A stretch of 64,000 nucleotides of DNA from Glandiceps talaboti (taxonomy: Eukaryota; Hemichordata; Enteropneusta; Spengelidae). A program made the position numbers and the translations under genes. The notes under the pieces are model-generated. The model did not search any database and was not told where the DNA came from. It was given only the letters and a program-made list of their open reading frames with translations. The stretch is from positions 10,565,931 to 10,629,930 of the forward strand of contig NC_135555.1 of the NCBI RefSeq assembly GCF_964340395.1. Direction: 5' to 3'. Positions 43,327 through 51,900 of the stretch are shown here, one piece after another; position 1 is the stretch's first letter, and each line of letters opens with the position of its first letter.

Positions 43327-45300
43327 ATAAAAAAGAAATTCATTGGGAGCAATTCCAAGTGCAACCCCCCCCCCCCCCCCATGACTTGGGGAATCAGGTA
43401 ATTTTAACTACTTACAATGTACCGCACTTAGCAAGAAACACTGATAAAAGTACTTTTATCTAAAGTACATCTGATACAGTAGAGTAACTTTATTTTTGAA
43501 ATAGGTGAAATTCAAGTTTGTATTTTTCTGTTTATCTTCAGGGTACAGATTTCTGTCCTGGACAACAAATTGATGGTGTAACAACTCATACACAGACTAA
43601 TAACACTGCACAGCCAATCCTGTTTCATCTTGGGTTGGATCCTGGTGAAAAATATAAAATACAGTAAGAAAGCTAAATCTCATTCTTTGCATTGATTAGG
43701 ATATTCAATTTTTATAGAAAAATATAAGTGAATATTCATGTACACGAGTGTTTATTTTTGAAACTCCTTTATAAATGTTAAAATCTCCTTAGTTTCTGTA
43801 ACTCTGTGTAATTACATCCTAAATATAGTGTGTCAGGATTTAAAGAGTTGGTGATAAGAAAATGAATAACAGATCCCCTTGACATGTTAATGCCACTTGT
43901 ATTACCGGTAGCAGTATTTCACTGCTGCATTTTCATTTGCTTAGCTACTGAAAGTACTGCTTGAGATAACACTGCAAGTGATCATGCAAATACTTTGAGT
44001 ATGCAACACAGGCATGTGATCATGGATTTCTGTTATTGATTTATCCTTTTGATGGAAAATTTTCTCAAGAACACTAAATTTTGTTGCATACATACAACAG
44101 CATTGTTTACACACCAAATCAAAGCACTTGAAACATTTCATGTTTGTAACCAGTTTACAGACCAAACTTGTCACTTTTTTTCTCTTCCAGAATGAACTTC
44201 TGTTCAAGAAGTTTGTAAACTGTGTTGTTTATAATATAATGTTAATTTTTGTGGTTGTTATATTACAGTCCAAATTCTTCTGGCTATAAAAAAGGTCTTC
44301 AACCAATCTTAGATGCTGTTGCTGACCACAAAAAGAACCTGAAACCAGGAGAACCACAGTTGAATATGTGTGACAAGGCTGTGGAAGTAAGTCGTGTTTT
44401 ACTGATATAGTATAAGGAACACAGAAATAGGGAATACATACAATTTATACCATGCACAAGCCAAGTTATTTCCTTTGAACAGAAAATATGGATTATATAC
44501 CCTGGTCATTCTACATCCCAACGACCCATGTCTATGTCACTGGTTCTACAGTGTATTTGAAATATGAATCAAAATGTTCCAAATTCTTTTTCCAAATTTT
44601 TCATAAATTATGCCAGAGGAGGTGTAATTCGATGCTATATATTTTTCTTGTTCAGCCAGAAAATACTCATGACCTAATGGTTTGTCACTACTCATCTATT
44701 GACTCGTAGTGACAAGGCCCCTTAGGTAACTTGTATTTTCCTCAGCTGAATGATGGGAAATATGGGGACTAATGTCTAAATAGATGTTCTTCAACAATAT
44801 AATGCATACATGTTGTAATGTTCAATAAAAATCAGGGTATCAGGAAAGGAGATTTAGTGGTATAGTTGACTAACAACTAATATACATGTAGTTCAACCCA
44901 TGTAAACACACACATTTTCAAATTTTAACAAAATGCAAAATCTGGGTTTTGAAAATACATGTACTTTCAAATACAATATTGCTGTATTTCTTGAACTTTT
45001 GGATTAAATCATGGACTTCAGCAAGGGCCATTTCACAATAGTTTTAAGAACTCTATGAAGTCAAATGCCCTATTTTAGGGTATAATTACGTAGACTTTCT
45101 AAAAACAAGTCTGAGAGCATCTGGGGTTAATAGTATAGCATGTATCAACTAAAGTCTGAATGCCCCAAATTAATATAATAATAATCATCATTATTATTAT
45201 CTTTCATTTTCAGAATTGGGCACCAGTTGGTTGCGAAAAACTTGACAGATGTCTGAAAGTACCACCATCCAAACCCACAAAGTGTACCTGGCCACACTAG
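15008..45300 (+). CDS. GALNS: N-acetylgalactosamine-6-sulfatase paralogue A (lysosomal sulfatase)
   Basis: Ten exons: 15008-15109, 15669-15792, 17523-17700, 18446-18656, 19180-19444, 19834-19937, 20282-20524, 43542-43663, 44269-44386 and 45214-45300. All phases join, giving 517 residues (human GALNS 522). A signal peptide covers about residues 1-23. Sulfatase residues are present: D33/D34 (MLMDD), C73 in CSPSR (the cysteine converted to formylglycine), K134 and H136 in GKWHLG, H231 in DATHGP, D283/N284 in SDNGA, and K304. The C-terminus [15 protein letters not shown]...CTWPH matches GALNS specifically rather than ARSA or ARSB. The family removes 6-sulfate from keratan sulfate and chondroitin-6-sulfate. 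All catalytic residues are intact. Intron 7 spans 23,017 bp and holds a nested gene and a satellite array, whereas the same intron in paralogue B is 704 bp. Confidence 0.92.
16014..16218. repeat. Degenerate short tandem repeat in GALNS-A intron 2
   Basis: About eight loose copies of a roughly 20-30-bp unit with a GAGACATTGTGCATAACA core. Spacing is irregular and divergence high. It abuts the hairpin at 16222-16356. Confidence 0.6.
16222..16356. mobile_element. Hairpin (foldback) element in GALNS-A intron 2
   Basis: Perfect 23-bp inverted ends, AACAATAATGTACGCCCTCC... at 16222-16244 and its complement at 16334-16356. The inner arms also pair imperfectly (CCATAATGG...GCAAAC against GTTTGC...TTTATGG). 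A second inverted relation links 16374-16390 (CCAATTCCAGTGAATTT) with 16711-16727, so a larger decayed element may span about 16220-16740. No convincing target-site duplication. Confidence 0.6.
17780..18070 (-). mobile_element. Foldback repeat family FB1, copy 3 (GALNS-A intron 3)
   Basis: Palindromic core at 17941-18052: CATTCAGCTGGAAAATACTC ... GTATTTCCCTTGGCTGAATG. A tail at 17780-17935 holds GGTCATTCTACGTCACGAC. It shares both parts with the copies at 843-1175, 13595-13735, 44445-44770 and 63255-63550. In orientation it is reversed relative to copies 1, 2 and 5. Confidence 0.75.
19490..19560. repeat. (GTAT)n microsatellite in GALNS-A intron 5
   Basis: About 15 TATG/GTAT units begin about 50 bp after the exon 5 donor, followed by looser TGTG-rich sequence to about 19640. 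Confidence 0.95.
20660..20722. repeat. (GT)n microsatellite at the start of GALNS-A intron 7
   Basis: About 30 GT dinucleotides with one or two TTT interruptions. Confidence 0.95.
20940..21130 (+). promoter_or_regulatory. Candidate internal promoter and first exon in GALNS-A intron 7
   Basis: GCGCATGCGC at 20998-21007 is a perfect NRF-1-type palindrome in a locally CpG-richer stretch of an otherwise CpG-poor region. About 50 bp downstream, an ATG at 21056 opens a 25-codon frame that ends exactly at a donor-like AAG/GTTAGT (21130/21131). This is what a promoter plus first exon of the nested gene would look like. However, I could not connect it in frame to the coding exons at 26975 onward, so it may be a 5' UTR exon or chance. 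Confidence 0.35.
21131..23836. other. Intronic stretch, little recognised
   Basis: No protein-like exon found. A second CpG-containing patch, CAAAATGGTGGCGATACGG near 21938, resembles a YY1-type start region. A C tract followed by (AAAAAT)n lies at about 23033-23075. The rest is unremarkable AT-rich sequence. Confidence 0.4.
23837..23907. repeat. Near-perfect 71-bp palindrome
   Basis: The arms CAAGATGAGATATATTCAAA... and their complement pair over 35 bp with one centre base and a single mismatch. It is isolated in the intron, with no target duplication seen. As RNA it would form a 35-bp stem without a real loop. Confidence 0.85.
24487..25560. repeat. Tandem element of about 190-200 bp, about five copies
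   Basis: A leader (GGGGACTTATGGGTTGGG, then TCCGTCCGTCTGTCCATCCG) is followed by about five copies of a unit with CCAATATGGCTGCC, GCCATTTTGTTTG, CCAAAGCCATAACTCAGACA, CAGATCTCATTCAAAGTTGG and GACAGTGTTCTATGACATAC. Copies are perhaps 85-90% alike by eye. The leader and core recur in single, more decayed form near 5395-5960 and 30238-30470, so this is an interspersed element with an internal array. No coding capacity. Confidence 0.8.
25640..26420. repeat. Degenerate tandem repeat, roughly 130-150 bp unit
   Basis: About five or six loose copies of a block containing TATAGAGAATAA, a TG-rich stretch, AGAAGAGACCATCTGCTGT and CTTATTTCATGACTTCT. It includes a (TATG)n/(TG)n microsatellite at 26133-26232. 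No coding potential. Confidence 0.5.
26133..26232. repeat. (TATG)n-(TG)n microsatellite
   Basis: About 19 TATG units run directly into about 13 TG units. Confidence 0.95.
26975..29212 (+). CDS. Nested small protein with C-terminal SANT/Myb-like domain
   Basis: Four exons fit phase 1 throughout: 26975-27080, 27414-27536, 28140-28259 and 28974-29212, giving 195 residues. The N-terminus is basic ([16 protein letters not shown]). The middle is acidic ([15 protein letters not shown]) with a 13-residue duplication ([13 protein letters not shown] / [13 protein letters not shown]). The C-terminus ([18 protein letters not shown] ... [18 protein letters not shown]) has the Trp spacing of a SANT/Myb-like helical domain. 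From memory it resembles a C-terminal domain found on many uncharacterised fish and invertebrate proteins, some transposon-linked. The start is the first Met after the acceptor at 26961, and coding or 5' UTR exons may exist upstream (see 20940-21130). It lies wholly in GALNS-A intron 7 on the same strand. Function unknown. It could be a retained fragment of a multicopy family. Confidence 0.6.
27458..27535 (+). repeat. 39-bp in-frame exon-end duplication in the nested gene
   Basis: Two tandem 39-bp copies, 27458-27496 and 27497-27535, encode the DCDD...DPNP pair and abut the exon's GTAAGT donor. Confidence 0.95.
29213..29470. other. Downstream of the nested gene
   Basis: No AATAAA is obvious in the first few hundred bases after the stop, so the 3' end of this transcript is not defined. 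Nothing else recognised. Confidence 0.3.
29472..30220. mobile_element. Long-inverted-repeat (foldback) element
   Basis: The left arm, about 29472-29640, is the imperfect complement of the right arm, about 30045-30220. Matching landmarks are CAACTTTTAAAAGCTGTACC, CAGCAGACTGAA, AAATTGACAT, CAGGTGTTA and CACTCACTGG...TAGTGAGTGAG. The roughly 400-bp centre has no coding frame. About 750 bp in all. Confidence 0.7.
30238..30475 (+). mobile_element. Decayed single copy of the 24.5-kb element family
   Basis: It contains GGGTTCTGTCCATCTGTTCC, AACTTGGCACGAGTATAACA and CTAATATGGCTGCTCGGTGG then CCATTTTGTTTGTG, in the same order as in the 24487-25520 array and the 5395-5960 copy. Confidence 0.6.
30600..30621. 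repeat. Perfect 22-bp palindrome
   Basis: ACTATTTCCC TAGGGAAATAGT is self-complementary. The same CTATTTCCC/GGGAAATAG pair forms the tip of the large hairpin 200 bp downstream. Confidence 0.9.
30748..30937. mobile_element. 190-bp hairpin element
   Basis: The ends ACACATATTGCCTGGCC (30748-30764) and GGCCAGGCAATATGTGT (30921-30937) are exactly complementary. The inner arms pair almost throughout (GGGCTATAGCACCTGTTTAT / ATAAACAAGTGCTATAGCCC; CTGTGAGTTACCAGAATTAC / the matching arm), down to a roughly 15-nt loop (GGCTTCGGCC). Foldback/MITE-like. Confidence 0.85.
31505..31832. repeat. Three tandem copies of a roughly 110-125-bp unit
   Basis: Each copy contains GGTAGTTGGTGAGTTAGGAG, AGGTGTTAACTTTGGAATCA and GTTAAGAAGCTG. 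The third copy is shortened internally. Confidence 0.85.
31870..43040 (+). repeat. Hierarchical satellite array in GALNS-A intron 7
   Basis: A block containing GAATCTCTCATCTGTGGCCT occurs nine times (near 32860, 33713, 34790, 35872, 36940, 38021, 39193, 40273 and 41450). Spacing is mostly 1.07-1.08 kb, first 0.86 kb and twice 1.17-1.18 kb. Each unit includes a G tract, a TATCGATCGACCA site and a row of degenerate subunits of roughly 80 bp with a GTGTGTAAATGG core. From about 36.7 to 41.3 kb, one standard plus one variant unit form a near-identical 2,252-bp higher-order repeat. The edges at 31870-32600 and 42000-43040 are decayed. Short frames that repeat with the units (about 60-105 residues, some in the opposite strand) vary freely and are not genes. 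Confidence 0.9.
36900..41280. repeat. 2,252-bp higher-order duplication
   Basis: Corresponding points recur exactly 2,252 bp apart: 36776/39028, 37277/39529, 37768/40020 and 38940/41192. The variant block starting GTGGTGATGTACCATTTAAT appears at 38056 and 40308 and at no other full unit. This is the youngest layer of the array. Confidence 0.85.
43285..43322. repeat. (GT)n microsatellite
   Basis: About 18 TG dinucleotides, about 220 bp before GALNS-A exon 8. A C tract follows at about 43365-43380. Confidence 0.95.
44445..44770 (-). mobile_element. Foldback repeat family FB1, copy 4 (GALNS-A intron 9)
   Basis: Core at about 44650-44752, with TTCAGCCAGAAAATACTCAT at the left and CTCAGCTGAATG at the right. 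The tail at 44445-44640 contains CCTGGTCATTCTACATCCCA. It is reversed relative to copy 1. Confidence 0.75.
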
Positions 45301-46990
45301 TGAGAACATACTTATCTGGAGACATATACATTCAATGAAGTCTCAACATTAGCAAAGTTAGTGATTCCTCAAATGGGAATGTAAACAGAAGACAATGCTG
45401 CATACAAGCTTGCCACAAGTAGTATTTTAGTTTCATATTATACCTGCAATCAGCCACAGTATTAAATAGGGAATTTAGTTAACATTGGCACATAATCAGA
45501 TTCATGTATCTTGAATATAGTATAATTGATGACTTCATCAGTAAGGCAATAGTTCAGTTTACAAGTAGGCATTGGTGTGCAATCTAATGAAAGAAAAAAA
45601 TGTTGAGGTGAAATTTAAATTTATAGCAGTTGTGTTTCTTGTTAGCAATCACATAGAAAGGGATTGGGGAACATCAATTTCTGGTTGTCACAAGAAATCG
45701 ATGTGTCAGTGGCACATCAGATTTGATTTGATAGAGGGCACACTATTTGGTAAGCATATCCTGTATCATGCACTTTGATCATCGTGCCTACATTATATAA
45801 CATGGAGAGTAAATGCTTGGAAGTCAGTTTAGAACCTTTGATGGCTTGATCTCAACAAGGTTAAATCACATGATTTGCCCACCTAATAGTTCAGAATTCA
45901 AAACCTAAAATTAGGTTCCATTCATATAGACACAGCTCTAACCATTTGGATAATACAAAGTTGTGTTGTAATTATCACGATTAGAATTGTATGACATCAA
46001 TCAGAAAATACATCCGTATGTGATTGGCTGATCCTGTATACCATTGCCACAAGAGGGCGCTACTGACTTTATCTGACTCAGATTGTAGATTTAAAATCCA
46101 GTATGAGTAGCTGGCTGACACTTCATTAAAAGTAAAATATTGAATTTATTTTTCTCAGGATGTGTTGCATGGTCTAGATCAAACCAACAAAGTTTCATAG
46201 GTAACCAACACACACATAACATGTTCAGGAGACCACCTGTTGATGTCCATAGTAAGTTTCAGGGGCGTGTTCGCATGTATACAAGATAATAACCGATTCC
46301 AAGTCTTACCCAGGATGGGATTTATATGGATAGTTGTGTCTTTGTAAACAGGGCAAGTAGTTTCAATAGATGGAAATGTTATCCACAAAGTCTTGGTTGC
46401 ATTTTTATCAACAGGAAAATTTTTCAGTTACAGCTAATAAAATTTGAAGGTAAATTACTCTGTATGTTGTGCATGTATGTATATAGAGCTGTACACATTT
46501 GTAATACATACAGAGAGCTTTAAAGATGGACACTTCTGAAGTATATAACTTAGTTTATTCAGTACAATATTAGGCCACTGGCCCCCATTATACTCACTTC
46601 TGAGGTACAGTTGTTGTGAATATTGTTAACCAATCATATTTACTCATTGTAAAATTGTTACCATAAGTGCTTTTTTCATACTCAGAAAAGTAATGAATTT
46701 ATAAAAATATAGTATCATGGGTGAACCAATTTAAAGTCATTTTCTATCTGGTAAAACCAGAAAAAGTGTCTTGTAAGAATTTGTATAATTATACTATGCA
46801 AACATTCTAATCTCTAGGTAATCAGGGTTTGTACACTTTTGGAATTTCAAATGACTCCTGGAAACAGATGATCAATGCTTGGAAAGTCTATGGACTGAAC
46901 GATCAACATTATCAATGAACGAATGAATCAATCAATCAAATTTCTATTCTTGCGATTTCCAGAGCAATGTTCTGTTCAGTTGTGCTGAAT
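45301..46990. other. GALNS-A 3' flank
   Basis: Presumed 3' UTR followed by intergenic sequence. A candidate AATAAA lies at 46436-46441, over 1.1 kb after the stop, and its use is unproven. A decayed relative of the hAT-type element at 53232 occupies about 45574-45745 (ends GTGTGCAATCTAA ... TAGAGGGCACAC). Nothing else was identified. Confidence 0.4.
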
Positions 46991-46992
46991 GG

Positions 46993-47290
46993 CTAAAGCA
47001 CACCATATGCTTTGGTGAACAAATAAGTCTTCAGTTTTGTTTTGAAACAATCCGGACTGGAGGCTTGGCGAATGTCAAGTGGCAAAGAGTTCCATAGTTT
47101 GGGAGCAACATATGAGAATGAACGACCTCCATAGGTGACTTGCCTTGTTGTCGCAAGCAGATTCTTGTGTGTAGAGTGCGACTCGGTGTGTATGGCTGTC
47201 ATAATTGAAGTGTTGATTCGATGGATGAGAAATATGTATTAAAAGTAAGCGTTTTGACAAATAAAATGTATTTTCACTGGTCAACACTCC
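46993..47290 (-). pseudogene. LINE (non-LTR retrotransposon) 3' fragment
   Basis: A 69-codon frame contains GGRSFSYVAPKLWNSLPLDI and SPDCFKTKLKTYLFTKAY, the usual C-terminal end of CR1/Jockey-type reverse transcriptase proteins. The preceding piece at about 47205-47287 continues in another frame, so the copy is frameshifted and 5' truncated. It lies between the convergent sulfatase genes. Confidence 0.7.
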
Positions 47291-47683
47291 CAGTAAATGA
47301 CCATCATTGATCTGAAAACTCCTGGAATTTTATTTGACTTTAAGTGTATGAACCCTGGAAATAATTATAAGGGTATTTCACAAAGTAAAACTTTGTTGAA
47401 TTTTATTTTTTCAGAATGGAAACTTCATTCCATGTATTTTTCTTACCTAATTTTATTTCTTTTTAAGGAAATAAAAAGAAATTCCTGAAATTATTTAATA
47501 ATGCAAGCAGAGACTTGAACAATTCTTTGAACAATATCATTTTGAATGTCACAAATTATGATGAAAATTATCTTCATGTCATGATTATGACTTCCACACA
47601 TTTACAGTAATAAAGAGTTTTAAAACACATCATTGGTTTCTGTGGTATTTTGTTAATATGTGCATGATGTAATAGTACGGCTA

Positions 47684-47945
47684 CTTGCAATAGAGAACTT
47701 GCACTCCAGACTGAGCATGCTCAGATGCAAAGGACTATGGCATTATATGTGGTTATTGTAATACCTAATCTGGAGCTACTGCTAAAATAAACCTCCCACA
47801 ATGATCAGGGTGACTATGAATTGATTATTTGTGGTTACAAACAATGTAACAATATTGTTTACAATACTAATTGATTAGTATTTATTATCACATTTCCCAT
47901 GATGCAACATTCAACATGGCGGGTTTGCAAGTTCCCTATTGTAAG
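47684..47945. mobile_element. MITE with TA target duplication (Tc1/mariner-type ends)
   Basis: The terminal inverted repeats CTTGCAATAGAGAACTTGCA (47684-47703) and TGCAAGTTCCCTATTGTAAG (47926-47945) match at 18 of 20 positions. Both ends are flanked by TA (47682-47683 and 47946-47947). 262 bp, no coding capacity. Confidence 0.7.
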
Positions 47946-48109
47946 TACTTATTCATAGCTATACCAGATAGCAGTCTTTTACAGTGTGTATTGACATTAT
48001 TATGTATGTGACTAGAGTTGACTATTTTGGGTACACAATTGCACAAAATCAGGAACCACACTTTATTCACTTCGAAGTTCCTACTTGTCGCCATCATTAC
48101 TATCAAATT

Positions 48110-48300
48110 CAAGAGTTTCAATTAGGCAGCACCATGTTTTTTACATCTCACATGACATTTTGTTTGTTTGTTATATGATACAAAATACAGACATTGATAG
48201 CATGTACACACATGAAATTTTAATTTTGTCTCACTTGAACACCCACTTAAAGTTTTGTGTGCGTGAATCTTCCTTGGTTTGAGACAGATACAGAGCATCT
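48110..48300. mobile_element. Partial copy of the 58.65-kb inverted-repeat element
   Basis: It shares AGTTTCAATTAGGCAGCACC and CAAAATACAGACA with the element at 58652-58930 but lacks the matching right end. Confidence 0.55.
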
Positions 48301-48873
48301 AGTATAGGGTCCAGTGGAATGGTTCTACTTTGCATAAAATGAAGTGGTATCGTCACAAGATTTGGATGTTTTTAATTTCATCTATTAAACAGGCACATGC
48401 TCCCTATTCACTTGTTCAAGGAGAATACTAGTACATACTGTGGACACTCTGCACTAAACTCTTGAAATATAAACTTATGGGTATTGAGAGGGTTCGGTTT
48501 ATGATTTTCATCAAGCAGACATGTGACTTAGCACAGATGATTGCTTGGCGCTCCCTGTTTAGATTTTTTCTAGTGAGAACACACATACTGCATCTTTGAT
48601 AAACTTTTGAAATATAAAGGATATTGTATTCTTGTAATGTAGTATTCAGTTTTGTGTTGCAGTTATTCACCACTGAAGCCCTTGTGATGGGAAGGACATG
48701 GACAGAAATGGTATAAATAGTATTTCTAAAATGTCAGTTTATTGAAAATTGACCAACACCAACAAAATACAGAAATCCAGCAATATGAGGTAGCTGCCTA
48801 ATATTTATTCTGTTTACACTATCATGACATTAGATGTCAACAAACTAAAACAAAAACAAAACAAAACAAAACA

Positions 48874-48879
48874 TTTATT
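48874..48879 (-). terminator. Candidate polyadenylation signal, GALNS-B
   Basis: AATAAA on the minus strand, about 110 nt after the GALNS-B stop, at a usual distance for a short 3' UTR. Confidence 0.55.
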
Positions 48880-48990
48880 GGAATGTAAATGAAAGTTGTG
48901 CTGTAGCCAGAAGAAACTGCTGTAAGACCCCCTAGTTTACACATTTTTGTCTGTCTTTCTTTTTACTTGGCCAAGCTATTTTCCAGTCAA

Positions 48991-51900
48991 TTAGACTGGC
49001 CAGTTGCACTTTACAGGGTTGGATGGGGGAGCCTTCAAACATCTGTCTAGTTTTTCACATCCAGGTGGAGCCCAATTCTGCAAAATACAAAAAGAACAGA
49101 GTCAGGGATACTAGAATATCTTTAATTGACGTACTAGACAGTACTGCTAGTATGAATATACTGTACAGCTGAGAAGAGTGAAAGATAAAATACAATCAAC
49201 TATGTGTACCAAGGGCTAGTGTATTCCATCTCCATCTAATGTAAGTTAACAGTGGCCACCAGAATTTCAAAAACTTTGGTCACATATTTTTATCTTAGCA
49301 GTCTGCCTATGTACATTGATTCAGACATGGTCACACTTACCATGATACCTTGGTCACACTTACCATGATACCTTGGTCACACTTACCATGATACCTTGGT
49401 CACACTTAACCATGATACCTTGGTCACACTTAACCATGATACCTTGGTCACACTTAACCATGATACCTTGGTCACACTTACCATGATACCTTGGTCACAC
49501 TTAACCATGATACCTTGGTCACATTTACCATGATACCTTGGTCACACTTACCATGATACCTTGGTCACACTTAACCATGATACCTTGGTCACACTTACCA
49601 TGACACAGACATGGTCACACTTACCATGATACCTTGGTCACACTTACCATGATACCTTGGTCACACTTACCATGATCCCTTGGTCACACTTAACCATGAT
49701 ACCTTGGTCACACTTAACCATGATACCTTGGTCACACTTAACCATGACACCATGGTCACACTTAACCATGATACCTTGGTCACACTTAACCATGATACCT
49801 TGGTCACACTTAACCATGACACAGACATGGTCACACTTATCATGAAATCTTGGTCATATTTACTGTGATACCTGTACCTTGGTACACGTACACATACATG
49901 GCACTGGGATGGTCACACTTACCATGATATATGGTCATACATACCATGATACCTTGGTCACACTTACCATGTTACCTTGGTCACACTTACTATGATACCA
50001 TGATCACACTTACCATGATCCCCTGGTCACACTTACCATGATCACACTTACCATGATCACACTTACTATGATCACACTAACCATGATCCCCTGGTCACAC
50101 TTACCATGATCACACTTGCCATGATCCTTTGATCACACTTGCCATGATCACACTTACCATGATCCCTTGGTCACACTTACCATGATACCCTGGTCACACA
50201 TGTTGAGTTGTGGCTGACCTGGAATCATTGTCTTTCTGTGTTCATTCACAGCATCCATAATAAACTGTAGTCCTTCCTTGTATTCCTCATTTTTGGGACT
50301 GTGATCACGGTAAATAAAAATAAAAATAAATCTCACTTTATAATGTGAGTTATAGATAAGAAAATAAAACTACACATTCACACATTCATATGATTGCTTA
50401 TACATGCATTCTAGCTTGCATACAGAATGGTGCACTAATTGTAAGAATGAATTCATGCCACGTACCATGGGTAAGTTAGTATTTGACAGGTCAAAGCATG
50501 TAATATTAATAGTGGAGAGTGAAACTGCTGTACTCTACATGATCAGCTTTCCTATGAAAGTGCATGATTTTACACTTATACCATGACTTCTCTTTACACT
50601 TGGAACCATGGACATGAAGTATGTAGTGTGTTAATAGAGTTAGTATCGTGCATATAAAACTAACAGTTTTTTTTTCTCCAAGATCTACAGCATGCTTGGA
50701 TGTCTTTATGTCATGTGACTTACTTTAGTTTGTACTTTTCACCTGGGTCATGTCCAAGGTGAAACACAACTGGAATTAATGTGTGATTCGTCAAATTAGG
50801 AGTTGTTACTCCGTCTATCTGCCAGCCTGGACAATACTCATTTTTCTAAGGGAAAGATAGATACATGGATAGCGGTGTCTTAGTGAGAGTTGGTATAATC
50901 CAGTCTCACTATCTCAACCCTCCCTGTTTTCTCTTTTCTTCCCTCCTTATTCCTCCTCCTCCTCTCTCTTCCCCTCTCCCCCTCTACCTTCTACCTTTTC
51001 CACTTATTTCTGCCTGTCAGTCTGTTGTTTTTCTCATCAATTATATTACCTTGAATACACCTTTGTGCACATGTGTGCTTGCATGTGTATGTGTGCATGC
51101 ACACGAGAAAGGACTGCAGGATGGGATGAGGTGAAAGTGATGTTTTCTGATCTAAAGATGCTTCTCTACATGTGAAATTGACCAATTAAGTGTCCACATA
51201 TGTCACCATTAACATCTCTATACATTTCTGCCAGATTCACCAATTTAAGACAGGAGCTAAAACTGACTTCAACTTCATCTTGTTGACTTACTTTAGTTTG
51301 TATTTTTCACCAGGGTCTCTTCCTAGATGAAAGACAACTGGTTGTGAAGTGTGATCAGTCAAATTACGAGTTGTAACATTGGTGACCTCTGACCCTGGAC
51401 AATACTCTACATGCTGAATTGATCAGGTGACAGAATTAAAGAGGATTATATGTTCTTCAGGAATACAAAGTAGCAATAACATAAACAAAACAAAACAAAA
51501 CAAAACAAAACAAAACAAAACAAAACAAACAAAAAGTATAAAAATCAAAACAAAACTAAACATACAAAAAGGATATGACTTAATACTAGAAATTAGGAGG
51601 TCTTAATTAAGCCATAAACTCAAGAGTTTCTCGCTTCTGTGATCATCAGATGGCTAGATCAAAAGAATATATTTATGCAAGAAAATTCATCTGGGTATTA
51701 GTTTGAGAATTGGCTTTCTATATTTCTTTGTCAAAACTGGAAAAGATAGTTATGATGGATACAGTGTAAGTACAGAATAGAAAGACAGTCATTTTTAAAA
51801 TCGAAAGGATTAGTAAAAGAAGTTGTAAGCTTGAGAGGTTTACTTTATACACCAAAGTTGTGTTATTGCCACAATATTGGCTGCAATTGCTATATGAAAT

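Noticed and set aside
15008-45300. Two separate broken sulfatase genes either side of the 23-kb intron
   Set aside because: The exon 7 and exon 8 phases match paralogue B exactly, and together the ten exons give one complete enzyme.
49328-50203. CRISPR-like regular repeat array
   Set aside because: The units are contiguous with no unique spacers, the DNA is animal, and the unit is an exon-intron border.
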